Positions 1-8,579 of a DNA stretch of 57,784 nt are shown here, piece after piece. The translations under genes and the position numbers were made by a program. The DNA comes from Bacteroidetes bacterium UBA6183. GTDB lineage: Bacteria > Bacteroidota > Bacteroidia > UKL13-3. The DNA is taken from positions 3,611 to 61,394 of the forward strand of contig DITN01000029.1 of the NCBI GenBank assembly GCA_002422865.1, read 5' to 3'. Numbering within the stretch: position 1 is the first letter of the stretch; each line of letters opens with the position of its first letter. The notes under the pieces are model-generated. The model worked only from the letters and a program-made list of their open reading frames with translations, ran no database searches and was not told where the DNA came from.

Positions 1-310
1 CAATATCGGCAAATATTTTAAACAATACGCCTTTACCTTCCATAACCGGTTTTGATGCCTCCGGACCAATATCACCCAAACCCAAAACAGCTGTACCATT
101 ACTGATAACGGCTACTAAATTGCCTTTGGCGGTGTATTTGTATACGTCTTCAACGTTTTCGGCAATGGCCAAACAAGGCTCTGCCACACCGGGCGAGTAA
201 GCTAAACTTAAATCGCGTTTGGTGTTGGTTGGTTTAGTGGGTACCACTTCTATTTTGCCGGGACGGCCTTTGCTGTGGTACTTTAATGCGTCTTCTTTTA
301 GTGAACTCAT
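1..310 (-). CDS. maeB: NADP-dependent malic enzyme, N-terminal part (cut by window edge)
   Basis: Malic enzyme oxidatively decarboxylates malate to pyruvate and makes NADPH in the cytoplasm. Only the first 103 codons are present; the gene continues past the left edge. The translation starts MSSLKEDALKYHSKGRPGKI and contains SLAYSPGVAEPC followed by the conserved stretch around NGTAVLGLGDIGP, which are hallmarks of the malic enzyme N-terminal domain. The start is the ATG at 310. In Bacteroidota this enzyme is usually about 760 residues with a C-terminal phosphotransacetylase-like domain, which cannot be checked here. The next gene upstream on the same strand (LOG family) ends 25 bases away, so they may be co-transcribed. 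Confidence 0.87.
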   Translation of the reverse strand, partial: MSSLKEDALKYHSKGRPGKIEVVPTKPTNTKRDLSLAYSPGVAEPCLAIAENVEDVYKYTAKGNLVAVISNGTAVLGLGDIGPEASKPVMEGKGVLFKIFADI

Positions 311-335
311 CTATAAAAATCTGTGTGTTACAAAA

Positions 336-1043
336 TTAAAAATTAGGGCTGATTGACATGTCTGCGTAGTAATCTAAAATATAGTTTACGGCATCATCGG
401 CAGTATCAACCAGTTTAAACAAGAACAAATCATCCGGATTAATGTTGTGTTCTTTTTCTAACATTACTTTTTTAATCCAATCAATTAATCCACTCCAATA
501 ATCGGTGCCCACCAATACCACCGGAAAACGTGCTACTTTGTGGGTTTGAATAAGGGTTAACGCCTCAAACAATTCATCTAAAGTACCAAATCCACCAGGC
601 ATGGCCACAAAGCCTTGGGCGTATTTCATAAACATTACTTTACGTACAAAAAAGTAATCGAAGTTAATCATCTTGTCGCGGTCAACGTATTTGTTTACAA
701 ACTGCTCAAATGGCAATTCAATACCAAGCCCAACAGATTTACCACCGTTTTCGTAAGCACCTTTGTTACCGGCTTCCATAATACCCGGTCCGCCTCCGGT
801 AATTACACCAAATCCTGCATTTACCAGTTTTTGTGCAACCTCCTCGGCTAGTATAAAATACGGGTTATCGGGTTTTGTTCTAGCCGAACCAAATATGGAA
901 ACGCATGGACCAATACGGCTCATTTTTTCGAAACCTTCTACAAACTCGGCCATTATTTTAAAGGTGGCCCAGCTATCGGTAACTTTTATTTCGGGCCAAT
1001 GTTTTTTCTCAAATGCTTTTTTAATTCTTTCTTCGTTATTCAT
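336..1043 (-). CDS. LOG family protein (cytokinin riboside 5'-monophosphate phosphoribohydrolase-like)
   Basis: This is a 235-residue cytoplasmic protein of the LOG / TIGR00730 Rossmann-fold family, formerly annotated as lysine decarboxylase. Family members hydrolyse nucleoside 5'-monophosphates to the free base and ribose 5-phosphate. The diagnostic motif PGGFGTLDE is at about residues 149-157, preceded by GGGPGIMEA at about 83-91 and the N-terminal strand SIFGSART at about 49-56. The length and the N-terminal extension of about 45 residues fit the longer LOG forms common in Bacteroidota. It sits in a minus-strand run of housekeeping genes. The true substrate in this organism cannot be read from sequence. 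Confidence 0.88.
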   Translation of the reverse strand: MNNEERIKKAFEKKHWPEIKVTDSWATFKIMAEFVEGFEKMSRIGPCVSIFGSARTKPDNPYFILAEEVAQKLVNAGFGVITGGGPGIMEAGNKGAYENGGKSVGLGIELPFEQFVNKYVDRDKMINFDYFFVRKVMFMKYAQGFVAMPGGFGTLDELFEALTLIQTHKVARFPVVLVGTDYWSGLIDWIKKVMLEKEHNINPDDLFLFKLVDTADDAVNYILDYYADMSISPNF

Positions 1044-1117
1044 AGATTTATTTAGTTATATACACGAATAAGGGCGCACAAGTGCGCCCCCTTTGTACAA
1101 GTATACAAGAAATATTA

Positions 1118-1567
1118 TTATCCTAAAAGTTGTTTTAACAACGATGAAATAATTTTGCCATCGGCTTTACCTGCAAGGGCTTTCATGGCGGCAGGCATTG
1201 CTTTACCAAAATCAGCGGCACTGGTTGCACCCACTTCAGTTAGCACAACTTGTAAAGCTGTTTTAATTTCATCTTCACTCATTTGTTTTGGTAAATAACG
1301 CTCAATAACGGCCAGTTCTTCGCGCTCTGTTACAGCCAGTTCTTCACGACCATTGCTTACAAAAATGTCTATACTTTCTTTACGTTGTTTAGCCAGTTTC
1401 TGAAAAATTTTAATGGCAGTTTCATCATCCACACTATCTTTTGCGCCCTCGGCTGTGGCAGCAAGCATTAATGCCGATTTTAAAGCACGTAAAGCACGCA
1501 ACGAAACTTCGTCTTTGGCTTTCATTGCAGTAATGATATCGGTATTTATTTGTTGTTGTAAACTCAT
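1118..1567 (-). CDS. yqeY: GatB/YqeY domain-containing protein
   Basis: This 149-residue protein matches the stand-alone YqeY family, which resembles the tRNA-binding tail of the GatB subunit of aspartyl/glutamyl-tRNA amidotransferase. Recognisable features are the N-terminal MSLQQQINTDIITAMKAKD, the helix with LRALKSALMLA, the central IERYLPKQMSEDEI and the C-terminal GKAMPAAMKALAGKADGK. The length is typical of the family. Its role is unsettled; binding of tRNA or a regulatory function is inferred from the GatB similarity. It lies between the LOG gene and the ComA-like gene, all on the minus strand with short gaps. Confidence 0.9.
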   Translation of the reverse strand: MSLQQQINTDIITAMKAKDEVSLRALRALKSALMLAATAEGAKDSVDDETAIKIFQKLAKQRKESIDIFVSNGREELAVTEREELAVIERYLPKQMSEDEIKTALQVVLTEVGATSAADFGKAMPAAMKALAGKADGKIISSLLKQLLG

Positions 1568-1587
1568 AATTAAAGCAAAGGTAAGGC

Positions 1588-2379
1588 TTATTTCTTTTTA
1601 GGAATATACTTGGCTGTTTTATTCAGGAAGAAGGTAAACGTATCGCTGCGTAATCCAATACGTAAAGTCTCTAACGGAATAACATCGTTTGGTGCAATGT
1701 TGCCCAAGTTTACATTGGCATCAACCAGCTTAATAAAATAGGTTTGTTGTGCTTTTTGCGGGGCTTCCCAAATAATTTTTTCGCCATCAATTTTGGTTAA
1801 AATTTCCTGAACTAGCCCTTCGCGAACCTCGCCACTGCTGCGGTAAACGCCAACGTTTCCGGCTTCGCGTGCTTCTGCAATTACTTTCCAAGCACCTGCT
1901 TTAAGTTCGGCTTTCATCAATTCAATCCATTGGTATGGCGGAATAATTTTTTCTACATCCTTACTACCAACCTCACTTAATACTGTGGCGTGTTTACTAA
2001 GCTTGCTAATAAAATCCAATTTCACTTCATGTGGCATTTCAATGCTGCCATCAGATACTTCCACATGCTCTAATCCATATTTATCTATAACCTTTAAAAA
2101 GTCATCGTATTGATTGCGCACAATAAATGCTTCAAACAAGGTGCCACCAAAATAAACGCGCATACCGGCATCTTTGTATAGCTTAATTTTCTCGGCTAGG
2201 TTAGGAGACACCATGCTGGTTCCAAAGCCCAATTTAACTAAGTCAACGTACTCGCTATTTGCTTCAATAAAATTTGCGGCTTCGGTAAGGCTAAGTCCCT
2301 TATCCATAACCATTGTTAAACCATTATTGCGAGGTTTTGCAGTTCTATCGGGTAACTGCTTCAGTTTAAAATTTCTCAT
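1588..2379 (-). CDS. phosphosulfolactate synthase (ComA-like)
   Basis: This is a 263-residue TIM-barrel protein of the ComA family, which in methanogens adds sulfite to phosphoenolpyruvate to give phosphosulfolactate, the first step of coenzyme M synthesis. Supporting stretches are KPRNNGLTMVMDKG near the start, VDLVKLGFGTS, VYFGGTLFEAF, the HVEVSDGSIEMP segment and VLSEVGSKD. Bacteroidota do not make coenzyme M, so here the product probably feeds another C3 sulfonate use; that is inference. The gene overlaps the end of the upstream TPR gene by 14 bases, suggesting translational coupling. No ComB or ComC homologue is visible nearby. Confidence 0.85.
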   Translation of the reverse strand: MRNFKLKQLPDRTAKPRNNGLTMVMDKGLSLTEAANFIEANSEYVDLVKLGFGTSMVSPNLAEKIKLYKDAGMRVYFGGTLFEAFIVRNQYDDFLKVIDKYGLEHVEVSDGSIEMPHEVKLDFISKLSKHATVLSEVGSKDVEKIIPPYQWIELMKAELKAGAWKVIAEAREAGNVGVYRSSGEVREGLVQEILTKIDGEKIIWEAPQKAQQTYFIKLVDANVNLGNIAPNDVIPLETLRIGLRSDTFTFFLNKTAKYIPKKK

Positions 2380-3778
2380 TCTTTTCTTTGTACAATGCTA
2401 TAAGTGATAAGATGTCGCTCACGTTTTGTAATTGAGGCATAATCTCAAAAATTAAAAAGTGGTCGTCAAAATTAATACTTAAAGCTGTTTCTAGGTGCAC
2501 TTTTGCCTGCCTGATTTTACTCATAGCATATAAATAAGTGGCCATTCTGTAGTGTAATAGGTGATTATCAGGGCTTAACTTCAGTGCTTTCTCGATAATG
2601 TCTATGGCTTCTTCGTGTTTATTTTCTACAAAAAGCACGTAAGACCAGTCTAGCCAAGCCTCCATCATCATTGGGTCGAGTAAAATGATGTCTTGGTAAC
2701 ACTCAATTGCTTCCTCAATACGATTCATTTTATATTCTGCTTCGCCCAAAACTAATAAGTATTCGGTATTATCAGGTTCCAAAACAACGGCTCGTTTAAT
2801 AAATTGCAAAGCTTCCTTTAGTCTATCTTCTTTTTCAAAAGTAAGGCCAATACCGAACCATGCCTCTGCAATATTGGGATTAAGTTTGGTTGCTTTTTTG
2901 TAAAACTCTCTGGCTTCTATGTTTCTATCCAAACGCTCTAAGCAACCTGCCAAATTGCAATAAGTAACAGCGTCAGGTCCATCCCGCTCTATGGTTGTTT
3001 TATATTCAGCTATGGCTTCTAGGTATTTGTCTAATTCAACTAAAGCATTTGCTTTATTAAAGCGTGCTGCGGTAAAATCTTCATCAATTGCCAAACAGTA
3101 TTCAAAAGCATCAATTGATTTTTCAAAATCGCCCTTTTTGGTATAAACAACACCAAGCGCATACCATGCCGAGGTATTGTATGGGTCCATGTCAATTAGT
3201 TTATTGATGTACTCAATACTCTTGTCATACTGACCCAACAAATCGTAGGCGTTTGCTGTTTCGTGATAAGCTTGTTCTAAATCCGGGTTTTCTGAAACAA
3301 TCAACTCAAAGTACTCGGCTGATTTGCTTAGCTTGTTTGTTTCTTCGTAAGCATATGCAATTTCAAATAAAACATCTGTGCGATCATCTGTATGTAATAA
3401 TGCTTTATCAAAATGAGCCTCTGCTTCTTCATCACGATTCATGTTCAAAAACACCTCACCTTTAATGAGTGCAATGTCTGAATTAAAGGGTTCGTAAAGT
3501 TCAGCATTTTCGGCTATTTCAAGAGATTCGTCTAATTTACCCATGGCTAAAAAAACACTGGCTTTTTGCACCATAAAACCAACATGGTTGGGGTATAACT
3601 CTTCACCAAAATAAAGCACTTCTAGTGCTCTCTTAAGTTTTTCCTTTTGTATGTAATAATCGCAGACATCTTCCAACGCTTCAGCTTCAAAAAACTCTTG
3701 GCTTTTATTCCTCAACATCTTTTCGTATCGCTGTACGTTCGATTGTACTTCTTTGTCTAAAAAATCGTCAGCATCCAT
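2366..3778 (-). CDS. tetratricopeptide repeat protein
   Basis: This 470-residue protein is almost entirely TPR repeats: units of about 34 residues such as EQAYHETANAYDLLGQYDKS, SAWYALGVVYTKKGDFEKS and EAWFGIGLTFEKEDRLKE recur from about residue 30 to 440. TPRs are protein-interaction scaffolds. There is no signal peptide (it starts MDADDFLDKEVQSN), so a cytoplasmic location is likely. The start at 3778 leaves a 197-base divergent gap to the M1 peptidase. The gene overlaps the ComA-like gene by 14 bases. The specific partner is unknown. Confidence 0.88.
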   Translation of the reverse strand: MDADDFLDKEVQSNVQRYEKMLRNKSQEFFEAEALEDVCDYYIQKEKLKRALEVLYFGEELYPNHVGFMVQKASVFLAMGKLDESLEIAENAELYEPFNSDIALIKGEVFLNMNRDEEAEAHFDKALLHTDDRTDVLFEIAYAYEETNKLSKSAEYFELIVSENPDLEQAYHETANAYDLLGQYDKSIEYINKLIDMDPYNTSAWYALGVVYTKKGDFEKSIDAFEYCLAIDEDFTAARFNKANALVELDKYLEAIAEYKTTIERDGPDAVTYCNLAGCLERLDRNIEAREFYKKATKLNPNIAEAWFGIGLTFEKEDRLKEALQFIKRAVVLEPDNTEYLLVLGEAEYKMNRIEEAIECYQDIILLDPMMMEAWLDWSYVLFVENKHEEAIDIIEKALKLSPDNHLLHYRMATYLYAMSKIRQAKVHLETALSINFDDHFLIFEIMPQLQNVSDILSLIALYKEKNEKF

Positions 3779-3953
3779 AGTTCTAAAGCTTAGCTTAACA
3801 AATATAACACCAAAACGAGGGGATGTCTGAAAAAAGTATAGAGATTATGCACAACTTATTAAACGTGTGCATCAAAGCACGCTCTTTCATACAAATACAT
3901 AACAAGTACATCTGCCATTTAAACCGCTCCTAAAAACTGTAAATAAAATTAGT

Positions 3954-3961
3954 TAATTTTA
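3954..3961 (+). promoter_or_regulatory. candidate -7 promoter element for the M1 peptidase gene
   Basis: The octamer TAATTTTA matches seven of eight positions of the Bacteroidota -7 consensus TAnnTTTG, and it ends 14 bases before the ATG. No TTTG is seen at the expected -33 distance, so support is weak. Confidence 0.3.
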
Positions 3962-3975
3962 CGTTTATTGCATAC

Positions 3976-6900
3976 ATGTATAAAACTGCATTAACTGTAT
4001 TCGCTTTTTTATTAGGTTTTACAACCATAGCACAATCACAAAATTTAAGTCAGGCAAACTGGCAGCAAAGGGTTGATTATAACATACAAGTAACCTTACG
4101 CGATTCTCAAAATGTGTTGAGTGGTTTTGAAACCATGACTTATTACAACAACTCGCCTGATACGTTAAAAGAAATATATATTCATTTATGGCCTAATGCT
4201 TACCTAAACACCGAAACCCCTTTTGCCAAACAACAAATAGAGAATGGCCAAACCGATTTTTACCATGCCCCCAAAACCGAAAGAGGTAAACTTGACTCCC
4301 TTAATTTTAGAGTGGATGGACAAAGGGTAAAAACCGAATTTGTAGTGGGTTATGAAGTGGCCAAACTTATTTTAGACAACCCTGTTTTAACAGGACAAAA
4401 AATTGAAATTTCAACACCTTTTAGGGTAAAAATGCCTAAAGTTTTTTCGCGTTTGGGTGAAGAAAATATGTTGTACTGCGTTACGCAATGGTATCCTAAA
4501 CCAGCTGTTTATGATGTAAATGGGTGGAATCCGATGCCCTACTTAGATCAAGGTGAATTTTATAGCGAATATGGAAAGTTTGTGGTCGACATTACTGTAC
4601 CTAAAGACTATGTAGTTGCCGCAACGGGACAAATACAACAACCCGAAGAAAAAGAATGGTGGCTTAAACGTAATGATGTTGTTTTTGAAAAACATCCTTC
4701 AAATCAACCATTAAAAACATTGCGTTTTGTGCAAGACTCTGTGCATGATTTTGCATGGTTTGCCAGTGCTAAGTTTAAGGTGAGCAAAGGTGAAGTGAAA
4801 CTTAACAATGGACATACTGTTGAAACCTGGTTTTTTAGTGAAAAAGATAACGACAAAAAACGTGCAGAAGGAATTTTATATACCAACGATGCCGTTAAGT
4901 TTTATTCTGATAACGTTGGAAATTATCCTTACCAACATGCTTCTGTTATAATTACCAAACTTAAAGCGGGTGGTGGCATGGAGTATCCAACCATAACTAA
5001 TGTAACTGAAGTAAACAGACAAGTAGTGGTGCATGAGGTAGGGCATAACTGGTTTTATGGAATTTTGGGCAACAACGAAAGACGTTACCCTTGGATGGAT
5101 GAAAGTATAAATAATTACTACGAATCGAGAAGTACTTATACATCAAAACCAGTTAAACACCGCAACTTATTTGGTGGTAAAAAATCGGGTAGAGGTTTAT
5201 CCTTTAGTTTAGATAATATAGCTCAGTCATCATTCGGTACGCTTGATTTACAATACTTGTACACTGCAAGAAGCAATAACGCACAAGCTCCTTTTTTAAC
5301 ATCAGAAGAATTTACCAACCAAAACTACGGAACCATTATTTACGGTAAAGCAGCCTTGGCTTTTTTACAGTTGGAGGTGTATTTAGGTAAAGAAATTTTT
5401 GATGGCATGATGAAAAGTTATTACGAAAAATGGAAGTTTAAACACCCATTACCAAACGATTTTATTAATCATGCAAAAACATACACGGGCAAAAATTTGG
5501 ATTGGTTTTTTAATGGATTAATGAACAATAAGAACAATCCTGACCACGCTATTTGCGGAATAAAAAAGCGCAATGGCAATTTAGCCGTAACCCTAAAAAA
5601 TAAAGGTGGAGTAGCAGCTCCATTTGTTGTTCAAACCATGAATGGCGATAGCATTGTGCATGAAACCAAAGTAGAACCATTTACCGGAAAAACCACCATT
5701 ACTTTACCTGCTGCTAATGCTACTCATGTTAAAATTGATGCCCGTGAAGAAAGTATTGATGTGTTTAGAGACAACAACTATGCACGTACAAGTGGTTTGT
5801 TTAAAACAGCGAGAAAAATTGAGGTAAAAATGTTGGTGAATAAAGAAAAACCATACAACCAACAGGCGTATTGGATGCCGATTATTGGTGCCAATTATTA
5901 CAACAAAACCATGTTAGGATTAGCCTTTTACAACAGCATTTTACCACGTAAAAAAACAGAATATATTATTGCACCCATGTATGCTTTTGGTACCAAGGAT
6001 GTAGCCGGATATGTGAGTTTGCAACGCAGAATTTTAGGTAACGGATTTATTAAAGAGGCACAAATTGGTTTTGATGTGGCAAGGTTTGCAACCGTAGGTT
6101 ATAACAGTAACCAAATAATTGGCAGCGATACTTTGGGCAACAATATTTTGGGAGAAAAATATGGAGTACGTGTATACGAAAAACTAACACCACGCATTAG
6201 TTTCATTTTTGCCAATAATACACCACGTAATGGGGTTGAAAAAAGGCTGGACATCAGGTACGTAATGGTAAATGAACAAAAACATACTACTGCATTATTC
6301 TCGAATTTCGACCAACATTTAGGTTATGCGGATATAAAATACACGCATAAAAAGCGCAGCAAACTAAAACCTTATGATGTGCAGTTAAATTACCAATATG
6401 CCAATGCACAAAGTGTGTTTCAAAAAATTACAGCCGAGTACAATGCCTTTTTTGATTTTGGCGAAAAAAAGAAGGGATTAACGGTTAGGGGTTTTGTAGG
6501 AATGTTTTTACAAAAACCGGGTGATGGAAAAGATGAAAGAGCCTATTTCCGATTGGCAGAAAACAACGGTTATTACGACTATTTATACGACCATGCACAG
6601 TTTGGTAGAGGAGAAACAAAAATTAACGAGTCAAATTTATTTACGCAACAATTGATGCCAACAGGTACGGGTTTTAGAACGTACTCAAACGTGGCTTTAA
6701 CAGACGATTGGGTTGCTGCTGCCAACTTTACGTCAACCATTCCGGGTGTATTGCCTTTACGTTTATTTTTTGATGTGGCTGCAATCAATTCAAAAAGCAA
6801 TACCATTAACGGAAATACAGGTGTAAGAGGAGTACTTTATCAAGCCAATTTGCATTATGTAACCGGAGTAAGTGTTTGGATGTTTAAAGGTGCTTTTCAA

Positions 6901-7041
6901 GTTAATTTCCCGGTATTTACCGATCCTTTAACGGATAAAACCTGGGAGTCGTACAACTCCGTTGGCCAACGCATGACGTTTACATTAAAATTAAATTTGA
7001 TGAACCCGATAAAACAAATCAGGGAAACACCATTGTTTTAG
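3976..7041 (+). CDS. M1 family zinc metallopeptidase (secreted)
   Basis: This 1021-residue protein has a signal peptide (hydrophobic core ALTVFAFLLGFTTIA) and an M1 (gluzincin) aminopeptidase domain. The zinc site is HEVGH at residues 353-357 with the third ligand Glu 376 in WMDES, which is the exact HExxH-x18-E spacing. The usual substrate-binding GAMEN is replaced by GGGMEYP just upstream. The C-terminal 400 residues are rich in alternating beta-strand patterns (for example ISFIFANNTPRNGVEKRLDIRYVMV) and end LKLNLMNPIKQ, resembling an outer-membrane barrel-like or surface-associated domain seen in Bacteroidota M1 proteins; that location is inference. A possible TAnnTTT-type -7 element (TAATTTTA) lies at 3954-3961. 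It converges with the HipT-like gene, overlapping it by 4 bases. Confidence 0.9.
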   Translation: MYKTALTVFAFLLGFTTIAQSQNLSQANWQQRVDYNIQVTLRDSQNVLSGFETMTYYNNSPDTLKEIYIHLWPNAYLNTETPFAKQQIENGQTDFYHAPKTERGKLDSLNFRVDGQRVKTEFVVGYEVAKLILDNPVLTGQKIEISTPFRVKMPKVFSRLGEENMLYCVTQWYPKPAVYDVNGWNPMPYLDQGEFYSEYGKFVVDITVPKDYVVAATGQIQQPEEKEWWLKRNDVVFEKHPSNQPLKTLRFVQDSVHDFAWFASAKFKVSKGEVKLNNGHTVETWFFSEKDNDKKRAEGILYTNDAVKFYSDNVGNYPYQHASVIITKLKAGGGMEYPTITNVTEVNRQVVVHEVGHNWFYGILGNNERRYPWMDESINNYYESRSTYTSKPVKHRNLFGGKKSGRGLSFSLDNIAQSSFGTLDLQYLYTARSNNAQAPFLTSEEFTNQNYGTIIYGKAALAFLQLEVYLGKEIFDGMMKSYYEKWKFKHPLPNDFINHAKTYTGKNLDWFFNGLMNNKNNPDHAICGIKKRNGNLAVTLKNKGGVAAPFVVQTMNGDSIVHETKVEPFTGKTTITLPAANATHVKIDAREESIDVFRDNNYARTSGLFKTARKIEVKMLVNKEKPYNQQAYWMPIIGANYYNKTMLGLAFYNSILPRKKTEYIIAPMYAFGTKDVAGYVSLQRRILGNGFIKEAQIGFDVARFATVGYNSNQIIGSDTLGNNILGEKYGVRVYEKLTPRISFIFANNTPRNGVEKRLDIRYVMVNEQKHTTALFSNFDQHLGYADIKYTHKKRSKLKPYDVQLNYQYANAQSVFQKITAEYNAFFDFGEKKKGLTVRGFVGMFLQKPGDGKDERAYFRLAENNGYYDYLYDHAQFGRGETKINESNLFTQQLMPTGTGFRTYSNVALTDDWVAAANFTSTIPGVLPLRLFFDVAAINSKSNTINGNTGVRGVLYQANLHYVTGVSVWMFKGAFQVNFPVFTDPLTDKTWESYNSVGQRMTFTLKLNLMNPIKQIRETPLF

Positions 7042-7976
7042 TTGAAAATTTTATTGTGTTTTTTTGTGATTAATGCGGTGTAATCGTGCTGTAAGGTTTT
7101 GGATAAAAAACTTTGCTTAATAAAAGCGAACCACTTTGGTAAAACATCGTTAAATCTCTTGTAAATGGCTTGTAACGACTTTTCGTTAATGTTTAATGTA
7201 AGTCCAAGTGCATCGAAGTCGCGTTTAGTTATTTTGCTTTTTTTACCATTTATGGTTAAAGCAAACTCTTCCTTATCCTCAGGCATAACAAGTGCTGTGC
7301 TCAGTAAATCGTAAGCGGGAGAAAACTCAAACTCACCTAAACCATTTTCAATTATCGAAAAATTCTTTAGGTGCATATCTGCATTTCCTGTAAGGTAGCT
7401 AAATAGCACCAACTCAAACAAACGTTGCGCTTCGTAGCCTTTGTTTATGGTATGTTTATTGGCAACTTTCCCTATCATTTCAACCGATCCTCTATATTTG
7501 TGTTCTGTAAGGTTTTCGGTTAATTGACAAAAATCTTCGACAGCAATTTTACTACCTTTTTGTCTATCAAAGCGCTTGGTTAAATAAGCCAACTCGCCCG
7601 ATTGTAAACGTATTAAGGTGTGTTGGGCGGTTTGTATATTTACCAATTCGGCCAAGTGCATGGTTAGATCTTCATTCTCTGGCAGTTGTTTGTATGTTGC
7701 AGTTGGCGGCTTAAGAATAAAATCGCCATGAAGTCCAACTACTGTTAGTCTTGGTAATTCGTTTTTATGTTTATCAAGGTTTAATGAAAGCTTCGCTTGT
7801 ACACCTGTTACGGCCTTGCTTTGTATAATAATTTGCTCGGCTAATTCTTCCAGTTGTTTTAAGTTAAAGTTTATGGCAGGAGGTTGTGTTATGCCAAATA
7901 TTTTTTTAGCACAAGCCGGATGAAAATTAACTTCACCTTTTAATAATCGTTGGTAACAATATAAACAATTACTCAT
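7038..7976 (-). CDS. hipT: HipT-like serine/threonine kinase toxin (split HipA, C-terminal part)
   Basis: This 312-residue protein has the HipA kinase core but lacks the N-terminal subdomain 1, which is encoded by the preceding gene. Visible motifs are the glycine-loop segment AVTGVQAKLS (about 55-64), the lysine strand FILKPP (about 86-91), the catalytic loop GNADMHLKNFS with Asp 200, and the metal-binding YDLLST with Asp 223. HipA kinases phosphorylate aminoacyl-tRNA synthetases (GltX for HipA; TrpS for E. coli HipT), halting translation; the target here is unknown. An N-terminal C-x2-C...H-x2-C set (Cys4, Cys7, His19, Cys22) may bind zinc. It overlaps the HipS-like gene by 8 bases. Confidence 0.87.
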   Translation of the reverse strand: MSNCLYCYQRLLKGEVNFHPACAKKIFGITQPPAINFNLKQLEELAEQIIIQSKAVTGVQAKLSLNLDKHKNELPRLTVVGLHGDFILKPPTATYKQLPENEDLTMHLAELVNIQTAQHTLIRLQSGELAYLTKRFDRQKGSKIAVEDFCQLTENLTEHKYRGSVEMIGKVANKHTINKGYEAQRLFELVLFSYLTGNADMHLKNFSIIENGLGEFEFSPAYDLLSTALVMPEDKEEFALTINGKKSKITKRDFDALGLTLNINEKSLQAIYKRFNDVLPKWFAFIKQSFLSKTLQHDYTALITKKHNKIFN

Positions 7977-8292
7977 TTTCCTCCGCTATTACAGAAACAC
8001 ATCCAATGCAATCTTTGCATAGTTTTAATAACAAACCAAAACGGTCTTTTGTATTTATTTTCCAACTGGTAATGGCAATGTTTAATAACCAGCCTTCAGG
8101 AATCAAGCCATCAAAAAAAGGAAATAACACCCTGCTGTTGTAAATCTCTTTTGTTAGCGGCAAGGTTAGGCTTATGGGTTTAGCTTGTGCATTTTTTAAG
8201 TAGGCAATATCGTACTTAAACGTATACCCCTCGTCATGCTCACTAATTGTGCCTGCCAATTTATTTTTATAATAAACCAATGCTTGTCTCAT
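7969..8292 (-). CDS. hipS: HipS-like antitoxin (HipA N-terminal subdomain 1 as a separate protein)
   Basis: This 107-residue protein corresponds to the first subdomain of HipA: YTFKYDIAYL, PISLTLPLTKE, FPFFDGLIPEGWLL and the closing FGLLLKLCKDCIGCVSVIAEE align in order with the equivalent HipA N-terminal strands and helices. In the characterised tripartite HipBST system of enteropathogenic E. coli, HipS, not HipB, neutralises the kinase, and a tryptophan is reported to be important; Trp 68 in the PEGW motif here is the likely counterpart (recalled knowledge, not checked). It overlaps hipB by 4 bases and hipT by 8 bases, consistent with coupled translation of an antitoxin-toxin set. Confidence 0.85.
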   Translation of the reverse strand: MRQALVYYKNKLAGTISEHDEGYTFKYDIAYLKNAQAKPISLTLPLTKEIYNSRVLFPFFDGLIPEGWLLNIAITSWKINTKDRFGLLLKLCKDCIGCVSVIAEENE

Positions 8293-8495
8293 GATTCAAT
8301 TTTTTTGATTACACCAAGTTCGCTGCCAAATAAATCAAGTACTTGGTTTACTTTATCCATACGCAGCGATTGTTTACCTTGTTCTAACTCTCTTATAAAA
8401 CGAAGACCAACACCTGCTCTCTCTGCCAATTGGGGCTGAGTTAGTTTGAGTTGTTTTCTTTTTTGTTTGATAAAGATTGAAATGGTATTGTTCAT
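8289..8495 (-). CDS. hipB: HipB-like XRE/HTH transcriptional regulator
   Basis: This is a short Cro/C1-type helix-turn-helix protein: IKQKRKQLKLTQPQLAERAG, then VGLRFIRELEQGKQSLRMDK, is the classical HTH_3 pattern. I choose the ATG at 8495 (68 residues, MNNTISIFIK) rather than the in-frame ATG at 8507, because 8507 lies inside an operator palindrome and almost at the predicted transcription start. It is the first gene of the hipBST-like operon and overlaps hipS by 4 bases. It presumably binds the three palindromes upstream and autorepresses. Unlike classical HipB there is no long C-terminal tail. Confidence 0.87.
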   Translation of the reverse strand: MNNTISIFIKQKRKQLKLTQPQLAERAGVGLRFIRELEQGKQSLRMDKVNQVLDLFGSELGVIKKIES

Positions 8496-8500
8496 ATGTA

Positions 8501-8514
8501 TACCCATTAGGGTA
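8501..8514. promoter_or_regulatory. HipB operator 1 (palindrome)
   Basis: TACCCATTAGGGTA is an inverted repeat with TACCC/GGGTA arms and a 4-base centre. It lies directly downstream of the predicted -7 element of the hip operon, over the expected transcription start. It is one of three matching copies. Confidence 0.75.
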
Positions 8515-8522
8515 CAAATATA
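8515..8522 (-). promoter_or_regulatory. hip operon -7 promoter element
   Basis: On the minus strand this reads TATATTTG, an exact match to the Bacteroidota -7 consensus TAnnTTTG. It lies between operators 1 and 2. The expected -33 position, about 19 bases upstream, falls at the edge of operator 2. A start near 8508 gives a leader of roughly 13 bases to the chosen hipB ATG. Confidence 0.6.
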
Positions 8523-8541
8523 GAGTAAACTAATAAAAGTG

Positions 8542-8555
8542 TACCTTTTAGGGTA
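8542..8555. promoter_or_regulatory. HipB operator 2 (palindrome)
   Basis: TACCTTTTAGGGTA is the second, slightly imperfect copy of the TACCC-N4-GGGTA palindrome. Its centre is 41 bases from operator 1, and it covers the expected -33 region of the hip promoter, so protein bound here should block RNA polymerase. Confidence 0.7.
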
Positions 8556-8579
8556 TAAGAATTATAAATAAAATATTAT

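Noticed and set aside
8496..8507. Longer HipB start at 8507
   Set aside because: It falls within operator 1 and next to the -7 element, leaving no leader.
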